Assembly: GCF_012273895.1 (NCBI RefSeq)
Contig: NC_052113.1
Coordinates: 5,818,195-5,882,194, forward strand
From: Zerene cesonia
Lineage: Eukaryota > Arthropoda > Insecta > Lepidoptera > Pieridae
DNA length: 64,000 bases
Direction of reading: 5' to 3'
Below the pieces are notes generated by a model. That model had not been told where the DNA came from, did no database searches, and saw only the letters and a program-made list of their open reading frames with translations. The translations under genes and the position numbers were made by a program. Every line of letters starts with the position of its first letter. Position 1 is the first letter of the stretch. This document shows, one piece after another, positions 38,901-52,489 of this stretch.

Positions 38901-41900
38901 GACTGCTCTATAAATGAATCAGGTTATTATAGTGCTGTGCTACTCATAACAAGTAGAAAAAAATGAAAAATCGCTTTTTGGTGAAATATAAATATAAAAT
39001 AAAAGAGAAAGAGTAAGATCCTTCCTAGGTAAAATATATATAAGTAGAAATATAACATTAGATTCTAAAACTTGGATAAATTATTGTGATGACACAAAAC
39101 GTTTTATCACACAGATTGCATGAAATGTCTATTAGTCGGTAGAAATATTACACGTAACATTAGTTAGCAATCAGTGACGAAAGAACAATATACCATACAC
39201 GTATTTCCCATACTCATCAACTGAACGCTTATGCAATGTGGAAATTTGGCAAAGAAAGCGTTATCGCGCAGCCATACGGGTGTTATTTTATTATTACCAG
39301 AATGGATACGGGCATTGTAAATTGTTTGTTGCGTACTGTGATAAAACACACGACTATGTATTCATTATATGACACACACTAAACTAACACACTAATGTTA
39401 TAAATAGGAAAGATTTCACTGTCAGTTCGTTTGAAATTAATATTCTCCGTAATAACTAGACAAATTTTATCGATTACAATAATCTCCAGAGAAAAGCTAC
39501 ATGATTCCTGAGTGACATAAGCTATATTTTGTTTTGTTTTTCATCCCGAGTCGGGCGGAGCCGGGACGAATGGCTAGTATACGATATTTGATACCTCTTT
39601 GATGAACTTTGTACGAACTTAACCTTCATAATTCTAATGGAAAACGTATTATTATTATAAATATCAAGGCAATCATGATGACTTCCTAGAAAATGTTATT
39701 AAATAGGTAAATAGTTTTTTAAAAATAACTCTCGATTATATAAATTTTGAATATGACCAGTCAGTAACACATTTATAACATTAAAGACATACTATCAAGG
39801 ATTAGAAAAATATAACCTACAACAGTTGACTCGCACTGCGCACAAATTGAAACAATAAGAGAGTTGAATTAGAGTCTTACAAAGCGAATTCAATTAACCT
39901 AGCACACGTTTCAAAGACCTTAAACTATTAAAGTAGATAAAATATAATCAGCTCGACCGGCACAATATATCCGGTTGAAATTCCCAGGTGCGAAATATAA
40001 ATATAATAATAACATTCTCCAATACAGATAACCTCAGAAAGTTATTGACATACATACCCTTTTAAACAAAGGTCAGGCGCGGAAGTAAAAATAAGTCTCT
40101 GATCACTTATAAAACTCTCCGATCACTTATCGCCAATTAGTATTGAATTTCAAAATGGTTGTGCTACTTACGTACAATTATTTATCATGTGGGTTGTATT
40201 TTCCATCTTAAGTATATATTTATAATAAATCTCAATTAAATAATTTGCTACTTAAATTAAAACGTACTGAACATTTGTGTATTAATCTTATAATAAAAAT
40301 TATAAATATCTTAAACAAAGTAACAACACAGATACTCATTTTACACACTTTCCCGAAAAATTTAAATGCTATTTTTCTAAGTTCTGTGTCGATGCTAATT
40401 ACCCATAATTGCTGTAAGTATAGATTTTGAGTATCGACATTTTATGACAGCACCGCTGTAGAAAAACTCAAAGTCGTTATGGGAGAAACTCTCTTACGTA
40501 ACACAATCGCGTTTGTAAGCAGAACTTTCTTCGGTTTGACACTTCGCTCATTGCAAAAATATAAACGTATGTAAATTGGTAATATCAACAGTTAAAATGC
40601 ATTTAAAGTTAGTTACAATAGTTAACCTCAACCTGAATGTACTTTTAAACATTGGACATTAATTTTTAAAATCCTATGAACATTATAACTTCATTATAAA
40701 TTATTGTTAAATAAATTTAAAAACAATATTTTATACAAATGTCCAATGACGAAAAGTAAAACACCCAATTAACAGTAGCACACCAATATACATTAGAAAA
40801 TATCATACAGAGCGCCTATTGCAAACCATACGGTTACTTTATCGTTTCATAATAATCTGTGAAAATCTTTGATCTTTTGTATTATTGCGTATTAAATATG
40901 CTACTTGAATGATTTACGATCTATCTTCACAATACATCATTTCCATAGAACATCAAACAGCTTTATTAAAGCGAATGTGTTATTCAAAAACTAAGGAAAT
41001 CTAGGCTGGTGTATTATTAACATTAATGAAAAATTTAATAAATATGTTAAGATATTATCGATGTGATACATAAATAAATAGCAAAATTCATTTTAAGTGG
41101 CAACAATATAAATAGTATGAATATTTAAAACATATTTCAGATTGCTGGTAATATTACTTCTTGTGCGTTATAAAGAATTATTGTGGCATGTCTGTCATTA
41201 GCTAAGGCTCAGGTGCACGGAAGCATCCTGTTTCCTGCTCATTGTAACTTGATGAGGTCATCGAAAGGTCGAGCGGTACCAGCGTCGATGGAGGCTACCG
41301 CTAGGATATTATTCTAACACCTTCCACTCTTTATAATTAGTGACACGTCCTCATAACCTTCGATGTTTTAATTTAATAAAAATATATACATAGAATAGGT
41401 ATGGATTATTAGATAATTATTAGTTATTTCTCCATGATAGAAAGGCGCTGGATATCTGGCGACCGAAGCCGGAAGCTGGAACTTGTATAAATATATGTAT
41501 ATTTATATTCAAGGACCGTATAAAGACGACAAGCCTAAAAGTGTATTTAAGTATTAACTGTTATATAGCAGTTTAAAGTAAGTATTCGGAAAAACGATAT
41601 CACTCTGTGATATTTCATTTGTCATGTAATGATGTAGGAAACCTTCTACGGCCTACAAATGCAACCTCCCCTTGCAAGTTCAACACGATTAGTGCAGAGA
41701 AAAAAAATCGAGTAAGATACAGTACGTAAATCATATTTTTTAATAATGATATTACATAAAATAGTGTTGTTATCCTTAACATTGAACACGTTCTAATGAA
41801 AAGCAAATATAGCATGTAACTCATAATTAGTATTTGAATATGACACAACGGGTACACGATAATGAATTCAGTAGATTAATAGGCTACTTATAGTAAAACA

Positions 41901-44900
41901 AATAATTTGAAATTCGAGTTTATGGAGTGCCATGGGTATATTTGGTTTATTTTCTGTATAATTACAGAATACGGAGGATGTTTCACAAGCAACCTCGCTT
42001 ACGAACGTGACTCGAGTAAAGTCGATGACGTGATGTGTTAACTTTACGCTTATTTAGCTATTTTTCGCTGAATTATATTTATATTATATCTATATCCACA
42101 CATCAAAGTATTCAAGAATATCTCTTGTTCCGTTTTATAATTCTTATAAATTAAAATTACAGTTCTTGTGATAAGATCCAATCACCTATTTTAACGTGAA
42201 ATTGAACATATATCTGTACATTCTTACAATAGATAGATAAGGATGGTGTTGATCATAAATTCAATTCAATGAAATTAATCATTTCCAAGCAGATATATGA
42301 ATCAATAAACCTTGAAATGGTGATTTACCGAGTTACAAGTTTCTTATAAATATACGACAAAACTCAATGTTAATGTAATTTATAACATTATAATCAAAAT
42401 AATGTTTATGAATTATATGTATTATTCAAATAATTTCACATAAAATAATGTTTAATAATGTCCTCTTTTTACACATAACGACAGTGGATGTTCCAATTTC
42501 TGTATTGACGAAACAGTTCGTGAGCATGTCGTATGTATAACAAAATCGTAACAATGCAATGTGTTTGGTGTAAAGACTAAAATTCACATAACTAGCACCT
42601 CTTTCCCACGCCAATTCAGACATGACATGTTTAGAGGGTAACATAAAAAAATATATATTTTTGCTTTTATTTTTATTTAATTAATAACAAAATTTGCAAA
42701 ATTACTCCATTGAACGTATTAGCTAAAATATTTTTCTCTCGATGAACCTGATAATTCAACGTTCATAAAAAATACCTAATTTTGATTATTCTTGTTAAAA
42801 TTATGTTGTAGATTAAACTTTGCATATTGCTGCTAGTAACATTTTCTAGAATATCCAATATTTAGAGAAATTATGAACCATGTTTTATTACCATTTCCAA
42901 CACATATGTGATGTTCTCGAATATTCTTGATTAAAATCATCGAATCTATCAATATTTTCGTTTATTTCAATTATTTAGCTTATGCGTATGTGTGAATGTC
43001 ATGGCTATACATTAGAATAATCGATTCAATACTCTTCACAACAGACCTTCAAATGCAAGCGAATAAAAGGTTTGTTTTGATTATTATCATTAGAGATACT
43101 TAGCTTTGATGGGCTTTAATAGCACTTCTCTGTAATGTTAATACTCAATTATTACACAAGCCTACCTCTATTTTATATTCAAATATCAAGTTTATGGATT
43201 TACTCCAGAAACAGGGATCTCAGGTATCTTACGTATTCATAAAGAATTTCAAATAGTATTTTTAAATAGTAGATCAGAGAAATTATAGTGAAATAGTGTT
43301 AATATGTTACCGTAAAATCTGTTCCATAGATAGGATATTTTTCGAATACATTTTGTATTTAGTAGTTAGTCGGGTAAAATTTCTATATCACTATAATGAA
43401 AACCAAATTTCAAGCAAAAATGTGTACATATTTTATATATTCCACATTCGGTATCGTTTTCTGTAGGTAAGTATTGATTTGGTTTCAAAAATTTTGTTTG
43501 GGAGTTTTTTACAATTCAAAAAGATGTATTAGGTATTTTTAAACAAATCTTTATAAACAGATTAATTAGGTTACGTTTTACCATAAGACTTTCTAGAACT
43601 CATCTTCATAACCACGTGGACAAAATCGCCGGGGATAGTCTGCGTTTTAATATATTATTTGTCTATTTGCTTACTGAAATCACTGTCGATTGGGGCGTTG
43701 ATAATAGTGACTTCCACTTGACCCAATCCCCCATAATTTCATAATGACTATGACATACAAAGATGTTAGTATTACCCGTTGCTACATGCAACGCTTATAT
43801 ATAACACTATTAAAGTTAACATTTGCATTGATGTAGTGACTGAGGTGATCATGAAAAAATACGATTATTGAAGGAGAAAAAATTAGGTTATTGATTATTG
43901 TTGTAGAAAAAAAAATACTTCAGAATCGACAGGGATTTTATACTAACAAAACGCTACTATATTCGTATCTATTTGTTTCGGGGGGTATTACAATAACAAA
44001 AGTATCTGGTAATATCCCTCCCCCTGTACTGCCCTACAACTTTTATTAAATCATATTGTAAAGTTTGTAAAACGGGTAAGTTCTAAAAATAAACTAAATG
44101 CTTAGTTCCATCTTACTAACCTCAACTAATTCAACGGCTATACAAAGCTAGTACATAGTACAAAAACAAAAAAACTACATCCTATTAAAAGGTATACTGT
44201 CTTGTAAACTAGCATATTTGCTTAGAAATGTACCTAGTTTACTTTACACGAAGCTAGAAGTTCCAGCTTGCTAGCTTACTAACAATAGCTTAGTATTTTG
44301 TTTGAATAACTGGCTTGGTATAAGCCGGCCACTATTAAAGCACAGGCTAGTATATTGTAAAAGTTAATTTAAATCTAGTTTCTAACATTTTCTTTTTTAT
44401 CTGCGTTATATAAAATGATACAAAGTGCGTCCATGTACGATTAAAATGCACATTTTCAATGCAACATACATAATTTTGATTATGTTCAGCTATCAGATAT
44501 AATTATATGTTAATAGTCCACGCAACTATGCGATGGGACGTGGTGAGGTGCGTTTAGGTAAATGTCAACCAGTGACCCCACCAGACCTGATGGATTCTTA
44601 TCGTTAAAGTCAAATGTGAACATATTTTATTCTAATTTGAATAAGGGCCATTAAGGAGAGAAAACCAAAAGAATATGACAAAACAATAAGATGTGTATGT
44701 TCGAGAAGAATAGGTTACTCTACTCCCGTTGAAGTCTTATAGTTGGAAGGTAAAGAGATTTAATCTCATAATTTCCTTTATATCGTATATACTTTGTATA
44801 CATATAATTATGTATATTTTATTTATAGCGTTTATAATGCTGCATTTTTAGCTACTCTTTGTATTTACTTGCAAAATTTGATGATAATTTTTTTTATTGA

Positions 44901-45446
44901 GTTTATTATAACATAGATAATACTTTTTATTTTTGTTGTTTTGTGCTTAATATTGTCACATGTTCATATTTTTGTCCCCGTTTTGAACAACCTAAATAAT
45001 TAAAGACTTTTCTATATATTTGTCGTTAATCATATATATGAATATACATCTGTACGTAAAGACAACATCAATGAGAATATCTCACTTTGTAGAAACAATA
45101 ATAGCAGCATTGTACTAACAAGATGATATAGAACACTAGTAGTTAAACTAATGAGGCAGAAATCTCCGTTCATCCATCTCTACTTCGAATCCGTCACGGA
45201 GTTTGAATATGACGTGATTGTGTGTAATAAGACTAATAAGGAACAACAAAAACCCGGGTATCCGCTTTTACGAAGGCGTTTGTGGCATTTTGTTAGTAAA
45301 AAAATAACAGGTACCTACCTCAATTATAAAAAAAAATTGCTACCATTACTCAGAATGTAACAAAGGTCTTTGTGTTTTAAAGGATGTTTTTAAACGTTAC
45401 ACACAAACTTTAATTTTATGCAAGACTAATTTTTAAAATTACTTTT
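35926..45446. other. Intergenic or 5' intron sequence, no gene seen
   Basis: Nine and a half kilobases of AT-rich DNA. A short repeat scrap at 39541-39590 ('catcccgagtcgggcggagc') and a moderately GC-rich stretch at 41190-41300 with a CAGGTG E-box are the only items noted. An imperfect hairpin is at 43980-44026 ('ggggggtattac' against 'gtaatatccctcccc'). Confidence 0.55.
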
Positions 45447-45887
45447 AGTCCAAGAAAATGGGTAGGGTAAATGCGAATTTGAGATTAAAACTTGAACCAA
45501 TTATATATATAATTATATTGATATGATTATATATATTATAATTTATAATATATATAATCGGTTTAACTTTTTTAAAGTTGCAGTTATCATCCCCTACCTT
45601 CTAACTACCCTATCTCAGTTAATTTAAATTTTAGGAAAAAAAGTCATAGAAACATTTTTGTGTAAAATTTTACGCTCTACAAATTTTATTTAAAACTTTT
45701 TTTTCTAACACTTACGGTTTCGCCAAAATTTCAAAAAAACGACTTTATTTTTTTTTTTTCACCCCTTCTCGGGGGTGAATTTAAAAAAAACTTGCACAGT
45801 TCGTTTTTAGATTCCTCAAAGTAAATTATATCAAAAATTCAAGTTTTAATCTCAAATTCGCATTTACCCTACCCATTTTCTTGGACT
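45447..45887. mobile_element. 441-bp element with perfect 50-bp terminal inverted repeats
   Basis: The left end 45447-45496 starts 'agtccaagaaaatgggtagg'. The right end 45838-45887 is its exact reverse complement, ending 'ccattttcttggact'. The interior is non-coding and AT-rich, with an (AT)-rich palindrome near 45500-45560 and a small hairpin ('caccccttctcgggggtg') at 45760-45777. This fits a miniature inverted-repeat transposable element. Target-site duplication is ambiguous because both flanks are T-rich. Confidence 0.75.
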
Positions 45888-47276
45888 ATTTTGCATATTA
45901 AGAGTTATGTAATATTTAATAAAAATCGTAATTTATTCTTTATAATAATAAGGGTTTGATACGAAATCTTTTAATACTGGTTCACGACAAGTCGCCGAAA
46001 TTAAAAAAAAATCTTAAATTAATGCTTGACCGTTACAAAAATTATTACTTCAATTTCACGAATTAAACTCACATTTCACGTTTAAGACAAATATCGAATA
46101 GCAGTTTAAAAAAACAGTTGATTAGAAGTGGCCTTGCATCGAATAGGAAGTTCTTGTCGATATATTAATATGATACTATGTCTTGTAGTTGTTTGAAAGG
46201 TCATCCAGATGTTAATTCGTCGATTCAAACATAAACTTCCGGATATCTGCGATGACATAGACAATATATTTAATAATATTATACAACAGACGCTAGGTTT
46301 ACACTCGCGGTTTCGCCCACGTTGTCAAAGGAAATTCCCACGGGAACATTTTTCACCGTGGTAAAGAGAAACCGAAATCGCTCCGATGTAACGTGAAAGA
46401 AAGAACAACAACAAGCAAACAAACACACGCTGTCGCATTTCTAACATTAGTTGAGATTTTTGATTAACAAACTTTTCCCAACAATGTATAGCCCATATTA
46501 ATATATTGCCTTTGATTACTTCAGTAATTAATGAAATGTAATGGTAGGATATAAATATAGAGAGGTATACATAAAAGCAATTATAAAATGAGAACATCAG
46601 TCATAAAGCACTGTTTTCAATATGATGTAATGCAGCTAACACAACTTTTACTTCACCTCTAGATTATGTTTTCAAATCGATACTTCTCTGAAATAATGAA
46701 ATGATGCTTTCAAAATTGCGTGGGACGATTGTTATGTTTATTATATATTTTTTTATGTTTTTTCTTTTTATTTGAAAGCTAAGGCCTCCCGCGTGGTTTA
46801 ATTTATTTAATTTATATTTTATCCAGTTCTAAAAATTTGGTAGTGGCTTGGTACTTTTTAATCATGTATTTATATTTAAATATTTCATCATACTTTCGAA
46901 AGAGCACACGTACCTCTCTATTCTCAAAGACACATGAATTAGAAATTATTTTTATTAATGTAAAACAGTTTCTGAAACACAAAAGGGTCTGAAAGACGGG
47001 ATTACATATTTATTATTTTATTACTTACAAATATATAAACCTAACAGATTGGAACGCTAATTTATTAAAGACATATATACATATAAGTAATAAAATAATA
47101 AAAACGTTATTCGTATTGTAGTCCTAAAAAAATATTTGATAAAAAACAAAGTAATTAAGCCCACTTGCACCTATTTGCTAAAGTGTGTACTGGCATAATG
47201 GCTTACACGATCTCTATAAAATTACAGTTTATTAGCAGCAGTAATATTAATTTCCCAATAGTAAGTAAATGATGGG
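45888..47276. other. Spacer sequence with repeat scraps, no gene seen
   Basis: It contains a fragment 'ctcgcggtttcgcccacgtt' at 46303-46322, typical of a common insect repeat, and a 'tttatttgaaagctaaggcc' fragment at 46764-46850 related to 21285. Otherwise unremarkable. Confidence 0.5.
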
Positions 47277-47400
47277 ATGGTGTACAATGTTTTTGCTAGT
47301 TTCGTCACGATCAACGAAGGCGTGCGTCACGCGTTCATATACCTACGTGAAGACGTGCACGCCACCTACCACGCGTTACAACAATGTATGTTTGAAAACA
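47277..47400. promoter_or_regulatory. CpG-rich patch upstream of the palindrome
   Basis: The stretch 'cgtcacgatcaacgaaggcg' and 'tgcgtcacgcgttcatatac' gives a dozen CpGs in about 90 bases, against a background with very few. It could be a regulatory element or a decayed exon. The surrounding 101-codon frame resembles nothing I know. Confidence 0.25.
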
Positions 47401-47894
47401 TTTCCCATTTCCATTCATTTCTAGATTGTGAATCGGCAAAATTATCGTCAGCAATTGCAGTACATTCGCATTTTGAAATGGCAGCAAACAAGCACAAGAC
47501 TTGCTGTAAAGGACAGACGCTCAAAAGTATACAGTCTATGCAAAGATATCAAGATATCAGATATACTATCATATCTAAATAGCAGTTTTTCAGAAAAACT
47601 GCATAAAAATTCAGATGTTATATTTCAATACCGTTGAAGCATGTTCAAATACGATTACGATTATACTCTTTGAACTCATGTTAATTTTTATATGTAATTA
47701 AATTGGATGGAAAGATATTACATGAGCAGTATTCTACAGTACTTACTAAAAGATAAATACTCATATTATTTTAGAATGTTAATAACTATTAATAACGCTT
47801 TGCACTCATACAATGCTTGTATCTAAGGAAACAAGGCTAGGTACTTTCATATTGTAGTCATAAAAATAAATATATCAAATTGAAAGATAATATT

Positions 47895-48094
47895 CATTTA
47901 GAAATTAAAAACTTTTCAACGGATTTTAAACGCGATTTATTCATTATATTATTAACCCGACGTTTCGAACACTTTACAGCGAGCGTGGTCACGGGGAGAC
48001 TGACGCTCGCTGTAAAGTGTTCGAAACGTCGGGTTAATAATATAATGAATAAATCGCGTTTAAAATCCGTTGAAAAGTTTTTAATTTCTAAATG
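47895..48094. repeat. Perfect palindrome: 92-bp arms, 16-bp spacer
   Basis: The left arm 47895-47986 and right arm 48003-48094 are exact reverse complements. The spacer is 'ggtcacggggagactg'. The arms carry 'acccgacgtttcgaacactt' and 'caacggattttaaacgcg', segments I recognise from a repeat very common in Lepidoptera. Here two copies meet head to head with no mismatch. A transcript would fold into a 92-bp hairpin. Confidence 0.95.
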
Positions 48095-48189
48095 TATAAT
48101 ACTCGCGTGAAACCAAACACAAGATAATATTCACTTTTTGCATGACTTTGATGGGTAATTCCCATTCATTCATCTTCTGTCATGGAGAC

Positions 48190-48587
48190 ACGGATTTTAA
48201 CGGAGTCGTGACAATTTCCGCACGATACACGCAAGTCGCGACGTAAACGCGGACAAACGAATCGTGAACGACAAAGGCGACGCGGCAGATAAGCCTCGCT
48301 ACGTGAGCCGGCCGCGGCCGACAGAACCTTGAATACAGCGCTCCTTCCCTCGATATAATAATAAACTATTCAGTTCGGCCCGAGCCTTTAACGATTCAAC
48401 ACGAGGAATTTTCTTTCAATAAAAAATTCCACCACGCGTATCGAACCACGAATGATGTATCCTTTGCGGACACCTACCCAGTGCTACTAGTGCTCACAAT
48501 TGCTATGACAACTTATAGTGAAGAGTGTGATGATTTGTGCCAATATACACCGTGCCATATTTGTTGCTTTAGTGAAAAGTAAAAAAG
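48190..48587 (+). promoter_or_regulatory. Candidate DuoxA promoter and non-coding first exon
   Basis: A CpG-rich block ('gtcgcgacgtaaacgcggac', 'gagccggccgcggccgacag') stands out from AT-rich surroundings. It carries a GATA site AGATAAG (48287-48293) and an A/T-rich 'atataataataaac' followed by an arthropod initiator TCAGT (48370-48374). A donor AAAG|GTACAG follows at 48588. The implied exon, about 48372-48587, has no long open frame. It lies 11.5 kb upstream of the DuoxA acceptor on the same strand. GATA sites fit gut expression, but one site is weak proof. Confidence 0.4.
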
Positions 48588-49050
48588 GTACAGATTTGAT
48601 TTATAATAAGTGATATATAGACCATTGTTAGATATCAAATTCTTGCTAAACTGCATTCATTTTAAATACAAATCTGGAACCTGTTTGATAAGACTTTATA
48701 AAAGCACTCTAGTATAATCGGGCAACAAGTTTAACTTCATATCATGCGCTTGAATGAACCTTATCAACTTACTTATGGATGACAACAGTACTATGGACTT
48801 AAAGTCACATAGAATTTCTCAGTTTTGTAACATTATACTTTTCTACACCGTTCAATGTTATTATGGTTTTAAATTACGCAAGGTCAAATTCATATACATT
48901 CTTACATTATATAATACGTTTCAAGATATGAACAAAGATAAATTAATAAAAATAATGCATATTCATTATTATAATAACCAAAGAGAACACGCAATTAATT
49001 CAATCTAGTAAAGATTGTACATATTTTATAAAGGAGCGTTTGCATATATG
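48588..49050. other. Spacer sequence, no gene seen
   Basis: AT-rich. One short open frame near 48754-49008 with no recognisable features is probably chance. Confidence 0.5.
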
Positions 49051-49180
49051 TAACGGTTGCCTGGTAGAGATGGCTTTTAGCCATAAGGCCGCCATTTGCA
49101 TACTAGTTTTATGTTGCTTTCGTTAAGTTTATCTCTGTTTTATATTTTGAAAGTGTGCAATAAAGAATAAATAAATAAAT
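49051..49180 (+). mobile_element. 3' tail of a lepidopteran retroelement or SINE
   Basis: The sequence 'ggttgcctggtagagatggc', 'ttagccataaggccgccatt' and terminal 'gtgcaataaagaataaataa' is a very familiar lepidopteran repeat end with an (AATA)n tail. Confidence 0.75.
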
Positions 49181-50868
49181 ATGCACTGGGAAGATATGAT
49201 TCAGGAAATAGTTTGATAAAGAATAGTTATATTTCTAGAATAAAACTTCCTATAATGATTATGAATTATGATCGATTCAATAGAATCTTATGATGCGTAT
49301 AAATCAATTTTACCTAATAACGTTATAAATATAATTTCATATTAGTTCATTCATAACGCAATTCCTTGAAAATACGATGTAACATCGGGTTAATTAATAG
49401 AGTTAATTAGATAATTTAAAAAGTGAAATTCTTTAACTGTATATGAAGTACACATTCAGTTATTTATAATGTAAATCTAACAATAAGGTCTGATTGTCGC
49501 TTAAATCTGGGGCGATTGTCTGTAAGGTCGCCTTTGTAGTCACGTCCCAGCCTGCTTTTATTGATGACTGGCTCGATATGCAAATGCGTCGAAACTCGAA
49601 AGTCAGAACATGTATCAATTAGGCTATTATCTGCAGGCTATGTTGGTAAAGTCGAACGTTGCTTTGTTAATGCATATATTTTATTGTTTGACAGATTTAA
49701 CGGTGAAGCAAACCTAGCACATACATAGTATGTATTTTTTACCATTTTCAGTATTTCAGTATTTACTGAAATTTCTAAAACACAAAACGGAAACAAAACG
49801 AACAAGATAATTCGGTTCTAAATATACAATTTACGAAAACAGTTCAGACATTTTAGCAGACCACCAATACAATCTACATGCAATATAAAATCGATGATAG
49901 TGATGTATCTCTAGTATACTCAATATTACAATACGGTTTTGTAAATACTTACAATCGATAAAAATGCTTAGCAAAAAGTACAGCCATAAATTGGACATGA
50001 AATCGTAAGTAATCGTTATAAAGAGAAACCATGTAATACTTTCATTAATAATATGTAATCAACATACGTTCTGTTACTATTGCTGTTTCACTGGATACCG
50101 AACTATATTTACAAATAATGTTAAAGTTACCATGATGTTTATCTATTATTGTAAGCAGGAAATTCTACATTGAACGCGGCAGCTTGCTAACAAATTCGCA
50201 AATATGCTACTAAACATAAATATACAATAGTCGTATGAGACGTTCGTGTGATTCACAAAAATAACAGATGAGTGATAAAATAAATAAGCAACTGTATGCA
50301 TAAGTACAAAGTGGACTAATGCTTCATACATAAACATAATAACAGTTTTCAAAACCCTTAAAAGTTCATATTACATATGAAATTGTTTTATAAGATTGGC
50401 ACGTGAGCATACATAACAAAGTCTTATTTCAAAACACTTGCTAAAGGAAAAAGAATAATATTTTCAAACTGCGCACTTTTTTTCATAATACCAGGTAATA
50501 CATCTTTACTGGAATGAATAAAAATTAGCGGATACTTACTAACAATCAAGATGTCTACAGAGCTGTGACCTGTTAGCTAATGAAAGGAAATAGCATCAAA
50601 AGATTAAATGTAATTAAATTGAACTTGTTTTGTGAACGTAACTCTACGAAGGTGATTCCAACAATAGACAACAGGCCGTTCACTTTTTATTAAGTGTAAA
50701 ACTGTAATCGTGGATAAAGTTTAATCTTGAAACTAACCTTTCGCTTAATAAATATTCATATTAATGTCACTTCCTATATTATTATTAAGCGTAACTCTAT
50801 GCTACTCAAAAGATAGATTCTTGTCTTTCATATTACTTTATTTATTGTTGCATATAAATGTACTTTTT
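49181..50868. other. Spacer sequence, no gene seen
   Basis: AT-rich. Nothing beyond a mildly GC-rich stretch at 49490-49600 was noted. Confidence 0.5.
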
Positions 50869-50955
50869 AGTTTTATAGCATGTAAATGCTTTACAAATGA
50901 AAAATTTTGAAATAATAGAAAAAATCGCGCCTCGTGATCAATTTTTTTCTACTCT
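50869..50955 (-). repeat. Copy of the tRNA-like element's flank
   Basis: The sequence 'agttttatagcatgtaaatg', 'aattttgaaataatagaaaa' and 'cgcctcgtgatc' matches 52490-52560 closely. It lacks the tRNA-like head present in the second copy. Confidence 0.6.
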
Positions 50956-51030
50956 TTCAAAATTTATGGCATATAAATGCAACTTAACTACTTATGGCAT
51001 AACTTTAATCATTTGACAATGCATTATTTG

Positions 51031-51231
51031 ATACTAGCTTTTGCCCGCGGCATCGCACACGTTAATTTGGATTAGTTTATAGATGTTATTACACAACCAA
51101 ACCTTTCTCTTCAATCATTCTTTTTATTAAAAAAACCCATCAAAAACAATTGTGTAGTTTTAAAGATTTAAGCATATATGTATGCTTACGGGACAGAGAA
51201 AACGACATTCTTGATACTATGTAGTGATGAT
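51031..51231 (+). mobile_element. Dispersed short repeat
   Basis: It begins 'atactagcttttgcccgcgg', contains 'gtgtagttttaaagatttaa' and ends 'gatactatgtagtgatg'. The start, middle and end are those of a widespread insect repeat without coding capacity. Confidence 0.7.
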
Positions 51232-52489
51232 TGATATTCGGCATAGTAACGACTCCCACAGACCCTTAGAAGATATTTGAAAGAAATTTTTGAATAAGTT
51301 TAATACATTTAAGGCCATAAAGAATCCATCAGGTTGCTATAGGTAATTTAAGTTATCAATTAAGAATACCACTGCGCGCATTGAAGTTTTCTCGCTTGCT
51401 TGGTTTGACTTCGCTCTATATATCTAGTATCTCCAACATTTTATTTTGCATTATTATTCAAGATATCTATTTTATTTATATATTTCTATTATATGTAAAA
51501 TATACAAAGCATTGGATGAATGGTATGTGAAGTTGATTAAAATACACCGTTTGCTATATTTACAGACATATAGATAATGTATTCTTAATGCTACACCACA
51601 GTGCACAAAATGCATTATAATTATCATTCTAATATTGTATTAAAATTTTAGATTTTCCGGATGTTTGAAAGGTTGGTCGGTAATTACGAGCTCACCTGAC
51701 TATTTAATAAATACGTTATGTCCCGATTTGACGGATTTTTTTAGTAATTGCATTCAATCTCATGTCGATCACGTATATCACTACAAACTCATGATACATA
51801 GGTGTCCTTATTAGGAGATTATACACAACTGTCAAATAGTTGTAGTCAGTGGATAACAAATCTCAACCAGTCACAAGAACTATTAACGTGAGGGTGGTCA
51901 AACATTGAATATACAACGTCGGAACACCAAGGCTCATAAGATATTCTACACAATCCTTACGAATGCGCCACGTTTCAAATTCGTGACATTTTATAGGATT
52001 CGAGCGCTCAACGACTTCAACAGCGACAAGTAACGAAAAGTAACATTTATATGTATTTTAAGCATGAACAATATAAAGCTCGTCACACACGTAACTATAA
52101 TAAAATAATATATATTCATTTGCTACATATTTTGCCTTCATTTCATTTATGGTCAACCTAGCGTAAGACACACTCACTCGTGAAATGTAAAAATCTTGAG
52201 GCTGTCTTTCATGAAGATGTTAAAACAATAACAATATATATGGTCTATATTTATTTTTTAAAGTTTATTATTACTCTAACTCTATACAATTAAGTGCGAT
52301 TAATGCAAAGTAGCTCTGTACACGTCATTCGGCCTTTAAACGGCCTCGCAACTGTAACACACTACCGCTACCTCAAGTGAGTACATTAAACTGGAATATT
52401 CGCGGAAATTATGCAGGAAGATCATCTTCGTATTTTATACAAGCGTCATTTGCTCGCTGCTTAAATTTACAATGAGTCTTCATTTTATT
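51232..52489. other. Spacer sequence, no gene seen
   Basis: AT-rich with a slightly higher GC stretch around 51890-52030. No gene recognised. Confidence 0.5.

Noticed and set aside
47895..48094. Hammerhead ribozyme of a Penelope-like element
   Set aside because: The 'gaaacgtc' part is present, but the CTGANGA core is not intact (reads CTGACGC) and stems do not fit clearly.
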